DNA from: Cellulomonas sp. ACRRI
Lineage (GTDB): Bacteria > Actinomycetota > Actinomycetes > Actinomycetales > Cellulomonadaceae
Direction: 5' to 3'
NCBI RefSeq assembly: GCF_022346185.1
Contig: NZ_JAKRMS010000024.1
Location: 1 to 38,223 of the forward strand
DNA length: 38,223 nucleotides
Shown here piece after piece: positions 23,755-31,374 of the stretch (position 1 is the stretch's first letter; each line of letters begins with the position of its first letter). The position numbers and the translations under genes are program-made. The notes under the pieces were generated by a model. The model searched no databases. It worked only from the letters and a program-made list of their open reading frames with translations, and had not been told where the DNA came from.

Positions 23755-25422
23755 GTGACCACCCCCCGCCCCGCCGCGGTCATCGTCCTCGCCGCAGGCG
23801 AGGGCACGCGGATGCGATCCGCCACCCCCAAGGTCCTGCACACCCTCGCCGGCCGGTCCATGCTCGGGCACGCGCTCGCGGCAGCCCAGGCCGTCGAGCC
23901 GCGGCGCACCGCGGTCGTGGTCCGGCACGAGCGCGAGGCCGTCGCGGCCCACGCCCGCGAGCTCATGCCGCAGGTGCTGGTGGCCGACCAGGACGACGTG
24001 CCGGGCACCGGCCGCGCCGTGCAGTGCGCGCTGTCCGTCCTGGACGCCGCCGCGCAGGCCGAGGCCGCGTCGGCCGGCGACCGGCCGGGGGAGGCCGGCT
24101 CGGTCTCCGGCGTGCTGGTCGAGGGTCCCGTGGTGGTGCTCGCCGGCGACATCCCGCTGCTCGACGGCGAGACCCTGGGCGAGCTGCTCGCCGCGCACGC
24201 CGCCGACGGCAACGCCGTCACCGTGCTGACCACCGAGGTCGCGGACCCCACGGGCTACGGCCGCATCCTGCGGGCCGGCCCCGACGCCCCGGACGCCGGA
24301 GACGTCCTCGGCATCGTGGAGGAGAAGGACGCCACCGACGCCCAGCGCGCGATCGCCGAGATCAACTCCTCGGTCTACGTCTTCGACGCCGCCGTGCTGC
24401 GCGGCGCGTTCGGCCGGCTCGGCCGCGACAACGCGCAGGGCGAGGTCTACCTGACCGACGTGGTGGCGATCGCCCGCGGCGACGGCGGCCGGGTGCGGGC
24501 CCTGCGCACCGACGACCCGGTGCTCGTCGAGGGCGTCAACGACCGCGCCCAGCTCGCGGTGCTCCGCGCCGAGCTCAACCGCCGGGTGCTCGACGGCTGG
24601 ATGCGCGCGGGCGTGACCGTGGTGGACCCCGCGACCACCTGGGTGGACGTCGACGTCGAGCTCGCGCAGGACGTGACGCTGCTGCCCGGCACCCAGCTGC
24701 TCGGCGCGACCTCGGTGGCGACCGGCGCCACGATCGGCCCGGACACCACGCTGCAGGACGTCGAGGTCCACGAGGGCGCCACGGTGATCCGGACGCACGG
24801 CTCGCTGGCCGTCGTCGGCGCCGGCGCCACCGTCGGGCCGTTCGCCTACCTGCGCCCCGGCACCGTGCTCGGCGAGCGCGGCAAGATCGGCACGTTCGTG
24901 GAGACCAAGAACGCGGAGATCGGCGCCGGGTCCAAGGTGCCGCACCTGTCGTACGTGGGCGACGCGACGATCGGCGTGGAGACGAACATCGGGGCGGCCT
25001 CGGTGTTCGTCAACTACGACGGCGTCCGCAAGCACCGCACGACGATCGGCTCGTACGCCCGGACCGGCTCGGACAACATGTTCGTCGCCCCGGTGTCCGT
25101 CGGCGACGGCGCCTACACCGGTGCCGGCAGCGTGATCCGGCACGACGTCCCGCCGGGCGCGCTCGCCGTGAGCGCGGGCGCCCAGCGCAACATCGAGGGC
25201 TGGGTCGCCCGCTCCCGCCCGGGCACCCCCGCGGCCGACGCCGCCGCCCGCGCCCGCGGCGACGACGCCGAGCTCTCGCCCCAGGCGCGCGCCGAGCGCG
25301 AGCGCGCCGGCCAGGCCGCCGGCCCCGCCGCCGGCGTGCACCGCACGCCACCCCCGACCCTGCCGGACCACCCGGTCCCGCTGCCCGACGCCCAGCCCAG
25401 CACGGAGGACACCGCACGATGA
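23755..25422 (+). CDS. glmU: Bifunctional UDP-GlcNAc pyrophosphorylase / glucosamine-1-phosphate acetyltransferase
   Basis: GlmU acetylates glucosamine-1-phosphate and then makes UDP-GlcNAc, precursor of peptidoglycan and of surface polysaccharides. The 555-residue protein has an N-terminal nucleotidyltransferase domain with [41 protein letters not shown] and IVEEKDAT. A left-handed beta-helix of hexapeptide repeats ([14 protein letters not shown] to [13 protein letters not shown]) forms the acetyltransferase, with [15 protein letters not shown] and GTNF-like active-site segments [16 protein letters not shown]. About 70 C-terminal residues beyond the helix are a disordered Ala/Pro/Arg tail, as in other actinobacterial GlmU. 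GTG is the start; GGGAGC lies upstream. It is followed by prs with an ATGA overlap, the usual actinobacterial order. Confidence 0.96.
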   Translation: MTTPRPAAVIVLAAGEGTRMRSATPKVLHTLAGRSMLGHALAAAQAVEPRRTAVVVRHEREAVAAHARELMPQVLVADQDDVPGTGRAVQCALSVLDAAAQAEAASAGDRPGEAGSVSGVLVEGPVVVLAGDIPLLDGETLGELLAAHAADGNAVTVLTTEVADPTGYGRILRAGPDAPDAGDVLGIVEEKDATDAQRAIAEINSSVYVFDAAVLRGAFGRLGRDNAQGEVYLTDVVAIARGDGGRVRALRTDDPVLVEGVNDRAQLAVLRAELNRRVLDGWMRAGVTVVDPATTWVDVDVELAQDVTLLPGTQLLGATSVATGATIGPDTTLQDVEVHEGATVIRTHGSLAVVGAGATVGPFAYLRPGTVLGERGKIGTFVETKNAEIGAGSKVPHLSYVGDATIGVETNIGAASVFVNYDGVRKHRTTIGSYARTGSDNMFVAPVSVGDGAYTGAGSVIRHDVPPGALAVSAGAQRNIEGWVARSRPGTPAADAAARARGDDAELSPQARAERERAGQAAGPAAGVHRTPPPTLPDHPVPLPDAQPSTEDTAR

Positions 25423-26402
25423 CCGGGATCGTCTCGCAGGACGGTGAGAAGCGGCTCGTCCTGGTCTCGGGCCGCGCGCACCCCGAGCTCGCCGCCGCCG
25501 TGGCCAAGAGCCTCGACATCGACCTCCTGCCCACCACGGCGTACGACTTCGCGAACGGCGAGATCTACGTGCGGTTCGCGGAGTCCGTGCGCGGCGCCGA
25601 CGTGTTCGTGCTGCAGAGCCACGCCGCGCCGATCAACCAGTGGCTGATGGAGCAGTTCCTCATGGTCGACGCGCTCAAGCGCGCCTCGGCCAAGACCATC
25701 ACCGTGATCGCGCCGTTCTACGGCTACGCCCGGCAGGACAAGAAGCACCGCGGTCGCGAGCCGATCTCGGCCCGCCTCATGGCGGACCTGTTCAAGACGG
25801 CGGGCGCGGACCGCCTGATGAGCGTCGACCTGCACGCCGCGCAGATCCAGGGCTTCTTCGACGGCCCGGTGGACCACCTGTGGGCCATGCCGATCCTCAC
25901 CGAGTACGTGCGGACGCGCGTCGACGTGCAGAACGTCACCGTCGTGTCCCCGGACGCCGGCCGCATCCGCGTCGCCGAGCTGTGGGCGCAGAAGCTCGGC
26001 GGCGGCCCGCTCGCCTTCGTGCACAAGTCGCGCGACATCCGGCAGCCGAACAAGACGGTCGCCAACCGCGTCGTCGGCGACGTCGAGGGCCGCACCTGCG
26101 TGCTGGTCGACGACCTCATCGACACCGCGGGCACCATCACGGGCGCCGTGCGCGTCCTGAAGGAGGCCGGCGCCAAGGACGTCATCGTCGCGGCGACGCA
26201 CGGCGTGCTCTCCGACCCGGCCACCGACCGCCTGCAGCAGTGCGGGGCCCGCGAGGTGATCATCACGGACACGCTGCCGATCCCGGACGAGCGCCGGTTC
26301 GACGGCCTCACGGTCCTGTCGATCGCGCCGCTCATCGCGCGCGCCATCCGCGAGGTGTTCGACGACGGCTCGGTGACCAGCCTGTTCGACGGCCAGTCCT
26401 GA
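25419..26402 (+). CDS. prs: Ribose-phosphate pyrophosphokinase (PRPP synthetase)
   Basis: Prs converts ribose-5-phosphate and ATP to PRPP for nucleotide, histidine, tryptophan and NAD synthesis. At 327 residues it is a standard class I enzyme: [20 protein letters not shown], the ATP-binding flexible loop region [40 protein letters not shown], and the PRPP-binding loop [16 protein letters not shown]. The C-terminus has [21 protein letters not shown], also typical. The ATG overlaps the glmU stop by four bases, so the two are coupled. A hairpin 33 bases after the stop likely ends the transcript. Confidence 0.97.
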   Translation: MTGIVSQDGEKRLVLVSGRAHPELAAAVAKSLDIDLLPTTAYDFANGEIYVRFAESVRGADVFVLQSHAAPINQWLMEQFLMVDALKRASAKTITVIAPFYGYARQDKKHRGREPISARLMADLFKTAGADRLMSVDLHAAQIQGFFDGPVDHLWAMPILTEYVRTRVDVQNVTVVSPDAGRIRVAELWAQKLGGGPLAFVHKSRDIRQPNKTVANRVVGDVEGRTCVLVDDLIDTAGTITGAVRVLKEAGAKDVIVAATHGVLSDPATDRLQQCGAREVIITDTLPIPDERRFDGLTVLSIAPLIARAIREVFDDGSVTSLFDGQS

Positions 26403-26434
26403 CCCGTCGCGCGCCGGCCACCGCCGCGCGACGT

Positions 26435-26474
26435 CCGAGGCCCGCTCGCCCCGCGCCGGGGGAGCGGGCCTCGG
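26435..26474 (+). terminator. prs: Hairpin terminator after prs
   Basis: Thirteen-base perfect arms CCGAGGCCCGCTC (26435-26447) and its complement (26462-26474) enclose a 14-base GC-rich loop. No T-tract follows. The rest of the 307-base gap to rplY holds the promoter and leader described separately. Confidence 0.7.
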
Positions 26475-26542
26475 CGCGTCCGGGGGCGTGCGCGGGGCGC
26501 GGGGTGCTGCCGGCCCGGTTTCGTGCGGGGCGCGTGCCCGGG

Positions 26543-26548
26543 TAAGAT
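26543..26548 (+). promoter_or_regulatory. rplY: -10 hexamer of the rplY promoter
   Basis: TAAGAT is a close match to TATAAT and is preceded by GG; the -35 region (around 26519-26524, TTTCGT) is poor. Transcription from here would give a leader of about 155 bases. Confidence 0.55.
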
Positions 26549-26709
26549 CGACCAGTTGCCTCGGCGAGGGATGTCGGACGGTCACCGGAGAGACCCGGGT
26601 CCGCCGGTCCGTGATCGACAGGGTGGAACGCCTCCGCGTGCCCGTCCCGCGCCCCGCGTCGAGGCCACCACCGCTCGCCATCGCCCTTCTCAGCGCCCCA
26701 GGAGTCACC
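26549..26709 (+). promoter_or_regulatory. rplY: Long untranslated leader of rplY, possibly structured
   Basis: About 155 bases separate the -10 hexamer from the GTG start without a convincing small gene. TGTCG (26572-26576) can pair with CGACA (26616-26620) around a region that can fold further (GACGG with CCGGTC; GACCC with GGGTC). The heptamer GATCGAC occurs at 26546 and 26613. Ribosomal-protein leaders often bind their own product, so autoregulation is conceivable, but the fold is a guess. Confidence 0.35.
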
Positions 26710-27309
26710 GTGTCCGAGATCAAGCTCGCCGCCACCGCCCGCACCGAGTTCGGCAAGGGCGCCGCGCGCCGCCTGCGCCGTGCGCACCAGATCCCCGCCG
26801 TCCTGTACGGGCACGGCACCGAGCCGGTGCACGTCGCCCTGCCGGGCCACGAGACGATGCTCGCGGTCAAGGGCGCGGCGAACGCGCTGTTCGAGATCCA
26901 GCTCGACGGCAAGCCGGTCCTGGCCCTGGCCAAGGACGTCCAGCGCGACCCGGTCAAGAACGTCATCGAGCACGTCGACCTGCTGATCGTCCGCCGCGGC
27001 GAGAAGGTCACCGTCGAGGTGCCCGTGACGGTCGTGGGCGAGTCGGCCCCCGGCACCATCCACATCGTCGAGACCCAGACGCTGACCCTCGAGGCCGAGG
27101 CCACGCACCTGCCCGAGCACGTCGAGGTCTCCATCGAGGGCCTCGAGGCCGGCACCGCGCTGACCGCCGGCGAGCTGACCCTGCCGAAGGGCTCCGTGCT
27201 CGAGGGCGACGCCGAGCAGGTCATCGTGACCGTCACGGTCCCGAGCGTCTCCGCCGAGGACCGCGCCGCGGACGAGGCCGAGGCCGCCGAGGCCGCTGCC
27301 GCGGAGTGA
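26710..27309 (+). CDS. rplY: 50S ribosomal protein L25/general stress protein Ctc
   Basis: The 199-residue protein is the long, two-domain (Ctc/TL5) form of L25 that binds 5S rRNA. The N-terminal L25 domain (residues 1-92) has TARTEFGKGAARRLRRAHQI, PAVLYGHGTEPVHV, LDGKPVLALAKDVQRDPVK and IEHVDLLIVRRGEKV. The C-terminal TL5 domain has the typical TIHIVETQTLTLEAEATHLP and SIEGLEAGTALTAGELTLPK, followed by an acidic Ala/Glu tail. GTG at 26710 is preceded by GGAG with four-base spacing. It is followed by a hairpin and then pth, the usual actinobacterial neighbour. Confidence 0.95.
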   Translation: MSEIKLAATARTEFGKGAARRLRRAHQIPAVLYGHGTEPVHVALPGHETMLAVKGAANALFEIQLDGKPVLALAKDVQRDPVKNVIEHVDLLIVRRGEKVTVEVPVTVVGESAPGTIHIVETQTLTLEAEATHLPEHVEVSIEGLEAGTALTAGELTLPKGSVLEGDAEQVIVTVTVPSVSAEDRAADEAEAAEAAAAE

Positions 27310-27344
27310 CCCGCACGGCGCGCCGGGTGCGCGCCGACGCCGTC

Positions 27345-27378
27345 CGGACGCCCGGTACCGTGAGGTGCCGGGCGTCCG
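27345..27378 (+). terminator. rplY: Hairpin between rplY and pth
   Basis: Fifteen-base arms (27345-27359 and 27364-27378; CGGACGCCCGGTACC with GGTGCCGGGCGTCCG, one wobble pair) close on a GTGA tetraloop. It ends 40 bases before pth and should terminate or attenuate rplY read-through. Confidence 0.7.
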
Positions 27379-27417
27379 GCGTTCCATGAGGTGGACGACG
27401 GAGGGAGTGGCGCCGCG

Positions 27418-28035
27418 ATGAGCGACGTCTGGCTGGTGGTCGGGCTGGGGAACCCCGGGCCGCAGTACGCCGGCAACCGGCACAACGTCGGGCAGATGGT
27501 GCTCGACGAGCTCGCGCGGCGTGCGCAGGCGTCGTTCGGGTCGAAGGGCGGCGTGCTGTCCCGGCGCCCGCAGGCCGCGACCGCGGAGGTCCGGATCGGC
27601 ACCCTGCCCGGCGGCGCGCCGGGTCCGCGAGCCGTGCTCGCGAAGCCGACCACGTACATGAACACGTCCGGCGGCCCGGTGGCCGCGCTCGCGCGGTACT
27701 ACGACGTGCCGCCGGAGCGCGTGGTCATGGTGCACGACGAGCTCGACATCCCGTTCGGGGAGATCAAGCTGAAGATCGGCGGCGGCGAGGGCGGCCACAA
27801 CGGCCTGCGCGACACCACCAAGGCGCTCGGCACCAAGGACTACCTGCGGGTGCGGGTCGGCATCGGCCGGCCCCCGGGGCGGATGGACGCGGCCGACTTC
27901 GTGCTGCGGGACTTCGCCAAGCCGGAGCTCAAGGAGCTGCCGCTGCTGCTGGACGACGCGGCCGACGCCGTCGAGCTGCTCGTGACCGAGGGCCTGGAGC
28001 GCGCGCAGCTCCGGTTCCACACCCGGACCGCGTAG
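27418..28035 (+). CDS. pth: Peptidyl-tRNA hydrolase
   Basis: Pth frees tRNA from peptidyl-tRNA dropped by ribosomes. The 205-residue protein has the catalytic set: [20 protein letters not shown] with the conserved Asn and His, the Asn of [16 protein letters not shown], the Asp of [20 protein letters not shown], and [18 protein letters not shown]. The lid helix near the C-terminus ([20 protein letters not shown]) is also present. The ATG at 27418 is chosen for the GGAGGGAG upstream and the conserved [14 protein letters not shown]; a GTG 27 bases earlier is possible. Its length is normal. Two hairpins follow the stop. Confidence 0.96.
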   Translation: MSDVWLVVGLGNPGPQYAGNRHNVGQMVLDELARRAQASFGSKGGVLSRRPQAATAEVRIGTLPGGAPGPRAVLAKPTTYMNTSGGPVAALARYYDVPPERVVMVHDELDIPFGEIKLKIGGGEGGHNGLRDTTKALGTKDYLRVRVGIGRPPGRMDAADFVLRDFAKPELKELPLLLDDAADAVELLVTEGLERAQLRFHTRTA

Positions 28036-28057
28036 CGCCGCCGGCACCGCACGCGAC

Positions 28058-28091
28058 AGAGGCCGCCACCCCGCCGGGGGTGGCGGCCTCT
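28058..28091 (+). terminator. pth: Hairpin terminator after pth
   Basis: Perfect 15-base arms (AGAGGCCGCCACCCC and its complement) with a GCCG tetraloop, 23 bases after the pth stop. Strong stem, no T-tract. Confidence 0.8.
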
Positions 28092-28120
28092 CGCGCGTCC
28101 CGGCGGGCGCGGCGCCGAGT

Positions 28121-28179
28121 GGGTACCCGACACGTCGAGCGAGTCGTCGCCGACTACTCGCTCGACGCGTCGGGTACCC
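28121..28179. repeat. Large inverted repeat downstream of pth
   Basis: Arms of 24 bases at 28121-28144 and 28156-28179 pair with one mismatch around an 11-base loop. The arm starts with the palindrome GGGTACCC and continues CGAC[A/G]CGTCGAGCGAGT. It stands 30 bases beyond a complete terminator, so termination alone does not explain it. It resembles in size the hairpins at 14448-14515 and 20850-20904. Confidence 0.65.
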
Positions 28180-28182
28180 CCT

Positions 28183-28228
28183 GGGCGAGGGCGCGCCGCG
28201 GGTGCGGGCGAGGGCGCGCCGCGGGTGC
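28183..28228. repeat. Perfect tandem duplication of 23 bp
   Basis: The 23-mer beginning GGGCGAGGGCGCGCC occurs at 28183-28205 and again immediately at 28206-28228 without a mismatch. It lies in noncoding DNA, just after the large inverted repeat. It may be a recent slippage product. Confidence 0.75.
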
Positions 28229-28541
28229 CCCGGCGACGGGCCGCGCGGCGGTGCCCGGTCCGGACGGCCGGGTGAAAGGGGACGGCCCGCGCCCTCGTGG
28301 CCCCCGGGGAGGGGGTCTGGGACGGTGCCGCGTCGGTGCTGGTCACGGGCCTTCGCCCTGGTCACCGGTACCCGCCGCGGGTACTCCGGGAGAGGGCTGT
28401 CCGGGTGCGTTCGTGCACGTCAGAGCGACGCCGATCGCCCAAATGGGTGTGAAAGGGGTGAAAACGGACACATAGGGCGGACTGGGGCAAACCCGCTGAT
28501 ATAGCCTCAAGTCACACCAAAGCCGCCCTGGGGGATCCGAC
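28229..28541 (+). promoter_or_regulatory. Long noncoding region upstream of the exopolysaccharide operon
   Basis: This stretch holds no plausible gene. It includes a 17-base palindrome (28368-28384, GTACCCGC-C-GCGGGTAC) and a locally AT-richer part with two copies of GTGAAA (28449-28454 and 28458-28463). TATAGC at 28500-28505, 36 bases before the ATG, is a likely -10 hexamer; no good -35 box is seen, so an activator may be needed, with the GTGAAA pair a candidate site. No known riboswitch pattern is recognised. Confidence 0.45.
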
Positions 28542-30185
28542 ATGAGTCTGCTCGACGATCACGACGTCTCGCGCTCCCCGCAGCGCGACGTCGCGGCCCC
28601 GGGCACGGCGGCACCGAGCGGCACGGCGGTTCCCACGGGGTCCGTCGAGCGCCCCGCGGAGCAGCCTGCCACGGGCCAGCCCGCCGCCGAGCGCGCCGCG
28701 GCCGACCACGCCGCCGAGCGCCGCCGCGACACCCGCGGCCCCCGGCTGTCCTGGGCCTCGGACCGCCCGTTCCACGAGCCGCTCGGCCACGCCGCGCCCT
28801 CGGGCTGGCGCGGCTCGCACGCCGCGTACCAGGTCGAGACCCTGGCCCGGGACGTCGTCCTGGCCACCTGCGTGCCCACCCTGCTGCTGTTCCTCATGCA
28901 CGGGGTGACGCTGCTGCAGCTGTCCTGGGGCCTGATGATCGGGCTGGTGTACGTCGCGTTCGTCGCCGTGGAGCGGGGCTACGACCGCCAGGTGATCGGC
29001 GACGGGCACCAGGAGTTCGAGGCGGTGATCCGCGGCGGCGTGCTGACCGCGGCCGCGCTGGCGGTGTTCGCGGTCGGCGCCGACGTGGACGTGCCCCGCA
29101 CGATCGTGTTCCTCGCGCTCCCGGTGGTCGCGGTGCTGCTGCTCGGCGCCCGCCACCTGGCGCGCCGCTCGCTGCACAAGCGCCGGGCGCAGGGCGAGTC
29201 GATGCGCCGCACCCTCGTGGTGGGCGACGCGTCCTCGATCACCCACGTGGTCGACGACCTCAGCGGCCTGCCGCAGTACGGGTACAACATCGCCGGCGTG
29301 TGCGTGCCGTCCTTCGACGGCCCGCTGCCCGCGCTGGGCGTCCCGGTGCTCGGCACGGTGTCGGACGTGGTGCAGGTGGCGGTGGACGGCGAGTTCGACG
29401 TCGTGATCGTCACCGGCTCGGAGCTCTCCGGGCAGGCGCTGCGCCGGCTGTCCTGGGCGCTGCAGCGCACCGACACCGAGCTCGTCGTCGCCCCGGGCAT
29501 CGTCGAGGTGTTCGGCCCGCGCGTCACGCTCGAGCCGACCGCCGGCCTGTCCCTCATCCACGTGAACGCCGCGGAGTCCCGCCGGTCCCGGATCCTCGCC
29601 AAGCGGGCGTTCGACACGGCGTTCGCGCTCGGCGCCCTGATCCTGCTGTCGCCGGTGCTGGCCGTCACGGCCGTCGCCGTGAAGCTCACCAGCCCCGGCC
29701 CGGTGCTGTTCAAGCAGACCCGGGTCGGAAAGGAGGGGCGAGAGTTCTCCATGCTGAAGTTCCGCAGCATGGTGGTCGACGCCGAGGAGCGGCTGGCCGC
29801 GCTGCGCGCCGCGAACGAGGCCGACGGCCCGCTGTTCAAGATGGACCGGGACCCGCGGATCACCCGGATCGGCCACTTCCTGCGCAAGCACTCGCTGGAC
29901 GAGCTCCCGCAGCTGATCAACGTGGTCAAGGGCGAGATGGCACTGGTCGGGCCCCGCCCGCCGCTGCCGTACGAGGTCGCCCAGTACCGGGAGTCCGCCC
30001 GTCGCCGCCTGCTCGTGAAGCCGGGCCTGACCGGCCTGTGGCAGATCAGCGGCCGTGCCGACCTCGCGTGGGAGGAGGCGGTGAAGCTGGACCTGCGCTA
30101 CGTGGAGAACTGGTCCATCGCCTTCGACCTCATGATCCTGTGGCGCACCGTGCACGTCGTCGTGAGCGGCCATGGCGGGCGGTGA
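28542..30185 (+). CDS. Exopolysaccharide polyprenyl-phosphate sugar-1-phosphate transferase (WbaP/CpsE-like)
   Basis: Enzymes of this family start polysaccharide repeat units by moving a sugar-1-phosphate from a nucleotide sugar to undecaprenyl phosphate at the inner membrane. The 547-residue protein has a disordered Ala/Pro-rich head (residues 1-85), about four membrane helices (residues 105-205), a Rossmann-like middle domain (TLVVGDASSITHVVDDLSGL) and, from residue 352, the catalytic domain: KRAFDTAFALGALILLSPVL, KQTRVGKEGREFSMLKFRSM, HSLDELPQLINVVKGEMALV, GPRPPLPYE and VKPGLTGLWQISGR. The sugar (glucose, galactose or other) cannot be read. The ATG follows GGGGGA. The next glycosyltransferase gene begins 14 bases inside its 3' end. 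Confidence 0.94.
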   Translation: MSLLDDHDVSRSPQRDVAAPGTAAPSGTAVPTGSVERPAEQPATGQPAAERAAADHAAERRRDTRGPRLSWASDRPFHEPLGHAAPSGWRGSHAAYQVETLARDVVLATCVPTLLLFLMHGVTLLQLSWGLMIGLVYVAFVAVERGYDRQVIGDGHQEFEAVIRGGVLTAAALAVFAVGADVDVPRTIVFLALPVVAVLLLGARHLARRSLHKRRAQGESMRRTLVVGDASSITHVVDDLSGLPQYGYNIAGVCVPSFDGPLPALGVPVLGTVSDVVQVAVDGEFDVVIVTGSELSGQALRRLSWALQRTDTELVVAPGIVEVFGPRVTLEPTAGLSLIHVNAAESRRSRILAKRAFDTAFALGALILLSPVLAVTAVAVKLTSPGPVLFKQTRVGKEGREFSMLKFRSMVVDAEERLAALRAANEADGPLFKMDRDPRITRIGHFLRKHSLDELPQLINVVKGEMALVGPRPPLPYEVAQYRESARRRLLVKPGLTGLWQISGRADLAWEEAVKLDLRYVENWSIAFDLMILWRTVHVVVSGHGGR

Positions 30186-31374
30186 CGGGGCGGTCGCGCT
30201 GGCGCACGACTACGCCACGCAGCGCGGCGGGGCGGAGCGCGTCGCGCTGGTGATGGCGGACGCGTTCCCCGGGGCCCCCCTCTACACGACGCTCTACGAC
30301 CCGGACGGCACGTTCCCCGAGTTCGGGGCGCTCGACGTCCGCACCAGCCCGCTGGACCGGGTCGGCGTGCTGCGCCGGCACCACCGGCTGGCGCTGCCCC
30401 TGCTGGCCCCGGCCGTGGGCGCGACGCCGATCGACGCGGAGGTGCTGCTCGCCTCGTCGACCGGCTGGGCGCACGGCTTCCCGACCACGGGGCGCAAGGT
30501 CGTCTACTGCCACGCCCCGGCGCGCTGGCTCTACCAGTCGGACCGGTACCTCGGCCCGGCGCGCGGTGGCGCGGGCGACGCCCCGGGCGGCGGGGCCCAG
30601 CGCAGGCTCGCGGCCGCGGCCCTCGGGCTGCTCGCCCCGGCCCTGCGTGCGTGGGACCGCCGCGCGGCGGGCACCGCGGACCGGTACCTGGCCAACTCGA
30701 CCGTCACCGCGCGGGCGATCCGCGAGGTGTACGGGATCGAGGCGGAGATCGTGCCGCCGCCGCCCGCCATGCTGCCCGGCGGCCCGGAGACGCGGGTCGA
30801 CGGCGTCGAGCCCGGCTTCCTGCTCTGCGTGGCGCGGCTGCTGCCGTACAAGAACGTGGACGTCGTCGTCGAGGCCGTGCGACGCACCCCGGGTGCCCGG
30901 CTGGTCGTGGTCGGCGACGGCCCCGAGCGTGCCGCGCTCGAGCACCGGGTGCGCGACCTGCCCCGCGTGCACCTGGCGGGACGCGTGGACGACGCCCGGC
31001 TCCGCTGGCTGTACCGGAACAGCGCGGCCCTGGTCGCCGCCTCGTACGAGGACTACGGCCTGTCCCCGCTGGAGGCCGCCGCCTTCGGCCGCCCGTCCGT
31101 CGTGCTGCGCGACGGCGGGTACCTCGACACCGTCCGCGACGGCGTCACCGGGGAGTTCTTCGACGCCCCCGACCCCGACCTGGTGGCCGAGGCCGCCGGG
31201 CGCGCGCTGGCCCGCACGTGGGACCCCACGGTGCTGACCGCGCACGCCGACGACTTCGCCGCCGAGCGGTTCGTCGAGCGGCTGCACCGCGTCGTGCGCG
31301 AGGAGCGCGCGGCCGGCCGGCCCGACGGCCCCGCCCGGCTCGACCCCGTCCCGACCGAGAGGCGCTCCCGATGA
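30172..31374 (+). CDS. Glycosyltransferase family 4-like protein
   Basis: The 400-residue protein has a GT-B fold, adding a sugar to the lipid-linked repeat unit on the cytoplasmic face. The N-terminal half begins VALAHDYATQRGGAERVALV, with the conserved acceptor-site GGAER loop, and includes VVYCHAPARWLYQ. The C-terminal half has the donor-binding segment FLLCVARLLPYKNVDVVVEA, RLVVVGDGPE and the E-x7-E motif in YEDYGLSPLEAAAFGRPSVV (near residue 295). The start codon lies 14 bases inside the upstream gene and the stop overlaps the next ATG, so it is fully embedded in the operon. Donor and acceptor are unknown. Confidence 0.92.
   Translation: MAGGDGAVALAHDYATQRGGAERVALVMADAFPGAPLYTTLYDPDGTFPEFGALDVRTSPLDRVGVLRRHHRLALPLLAPAVGATPIDAEVLLASSTGWAHGFPTTGRKVVYCHAPARWLYQSDRYLGPARGGAGDAPGGGAQRRLAAAALGLLAPALRAWDRRAAGTADRYLANSTVTARAIREVYGIEAEIVPPPPAMLPGGPETRVDGVEPGFLLCVARLLPYKNVDVVVEAVRRTPGARLVVVGDGPERAALEHRVRDLPRVHLAGRVDDARLRWLYRNSAALVAASYEDYGLSPLEAAAFGRPSVVLRDGGYLDTVRDGVTGEFFDAPDPDLVAEAAGRALARTWDPTVLTAHADDFAAERFVERLHRVVREERAAGRPDGPARLDPVPTERRSR

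Noticed and set aside
28229-28541. Riboswitch (for example cyclic di-AMP) upstream of the polysaccharide operon
   Set aside because: I found none of the conserved core sequences; only a short palindrome and a GTGAAA repeat are visible.
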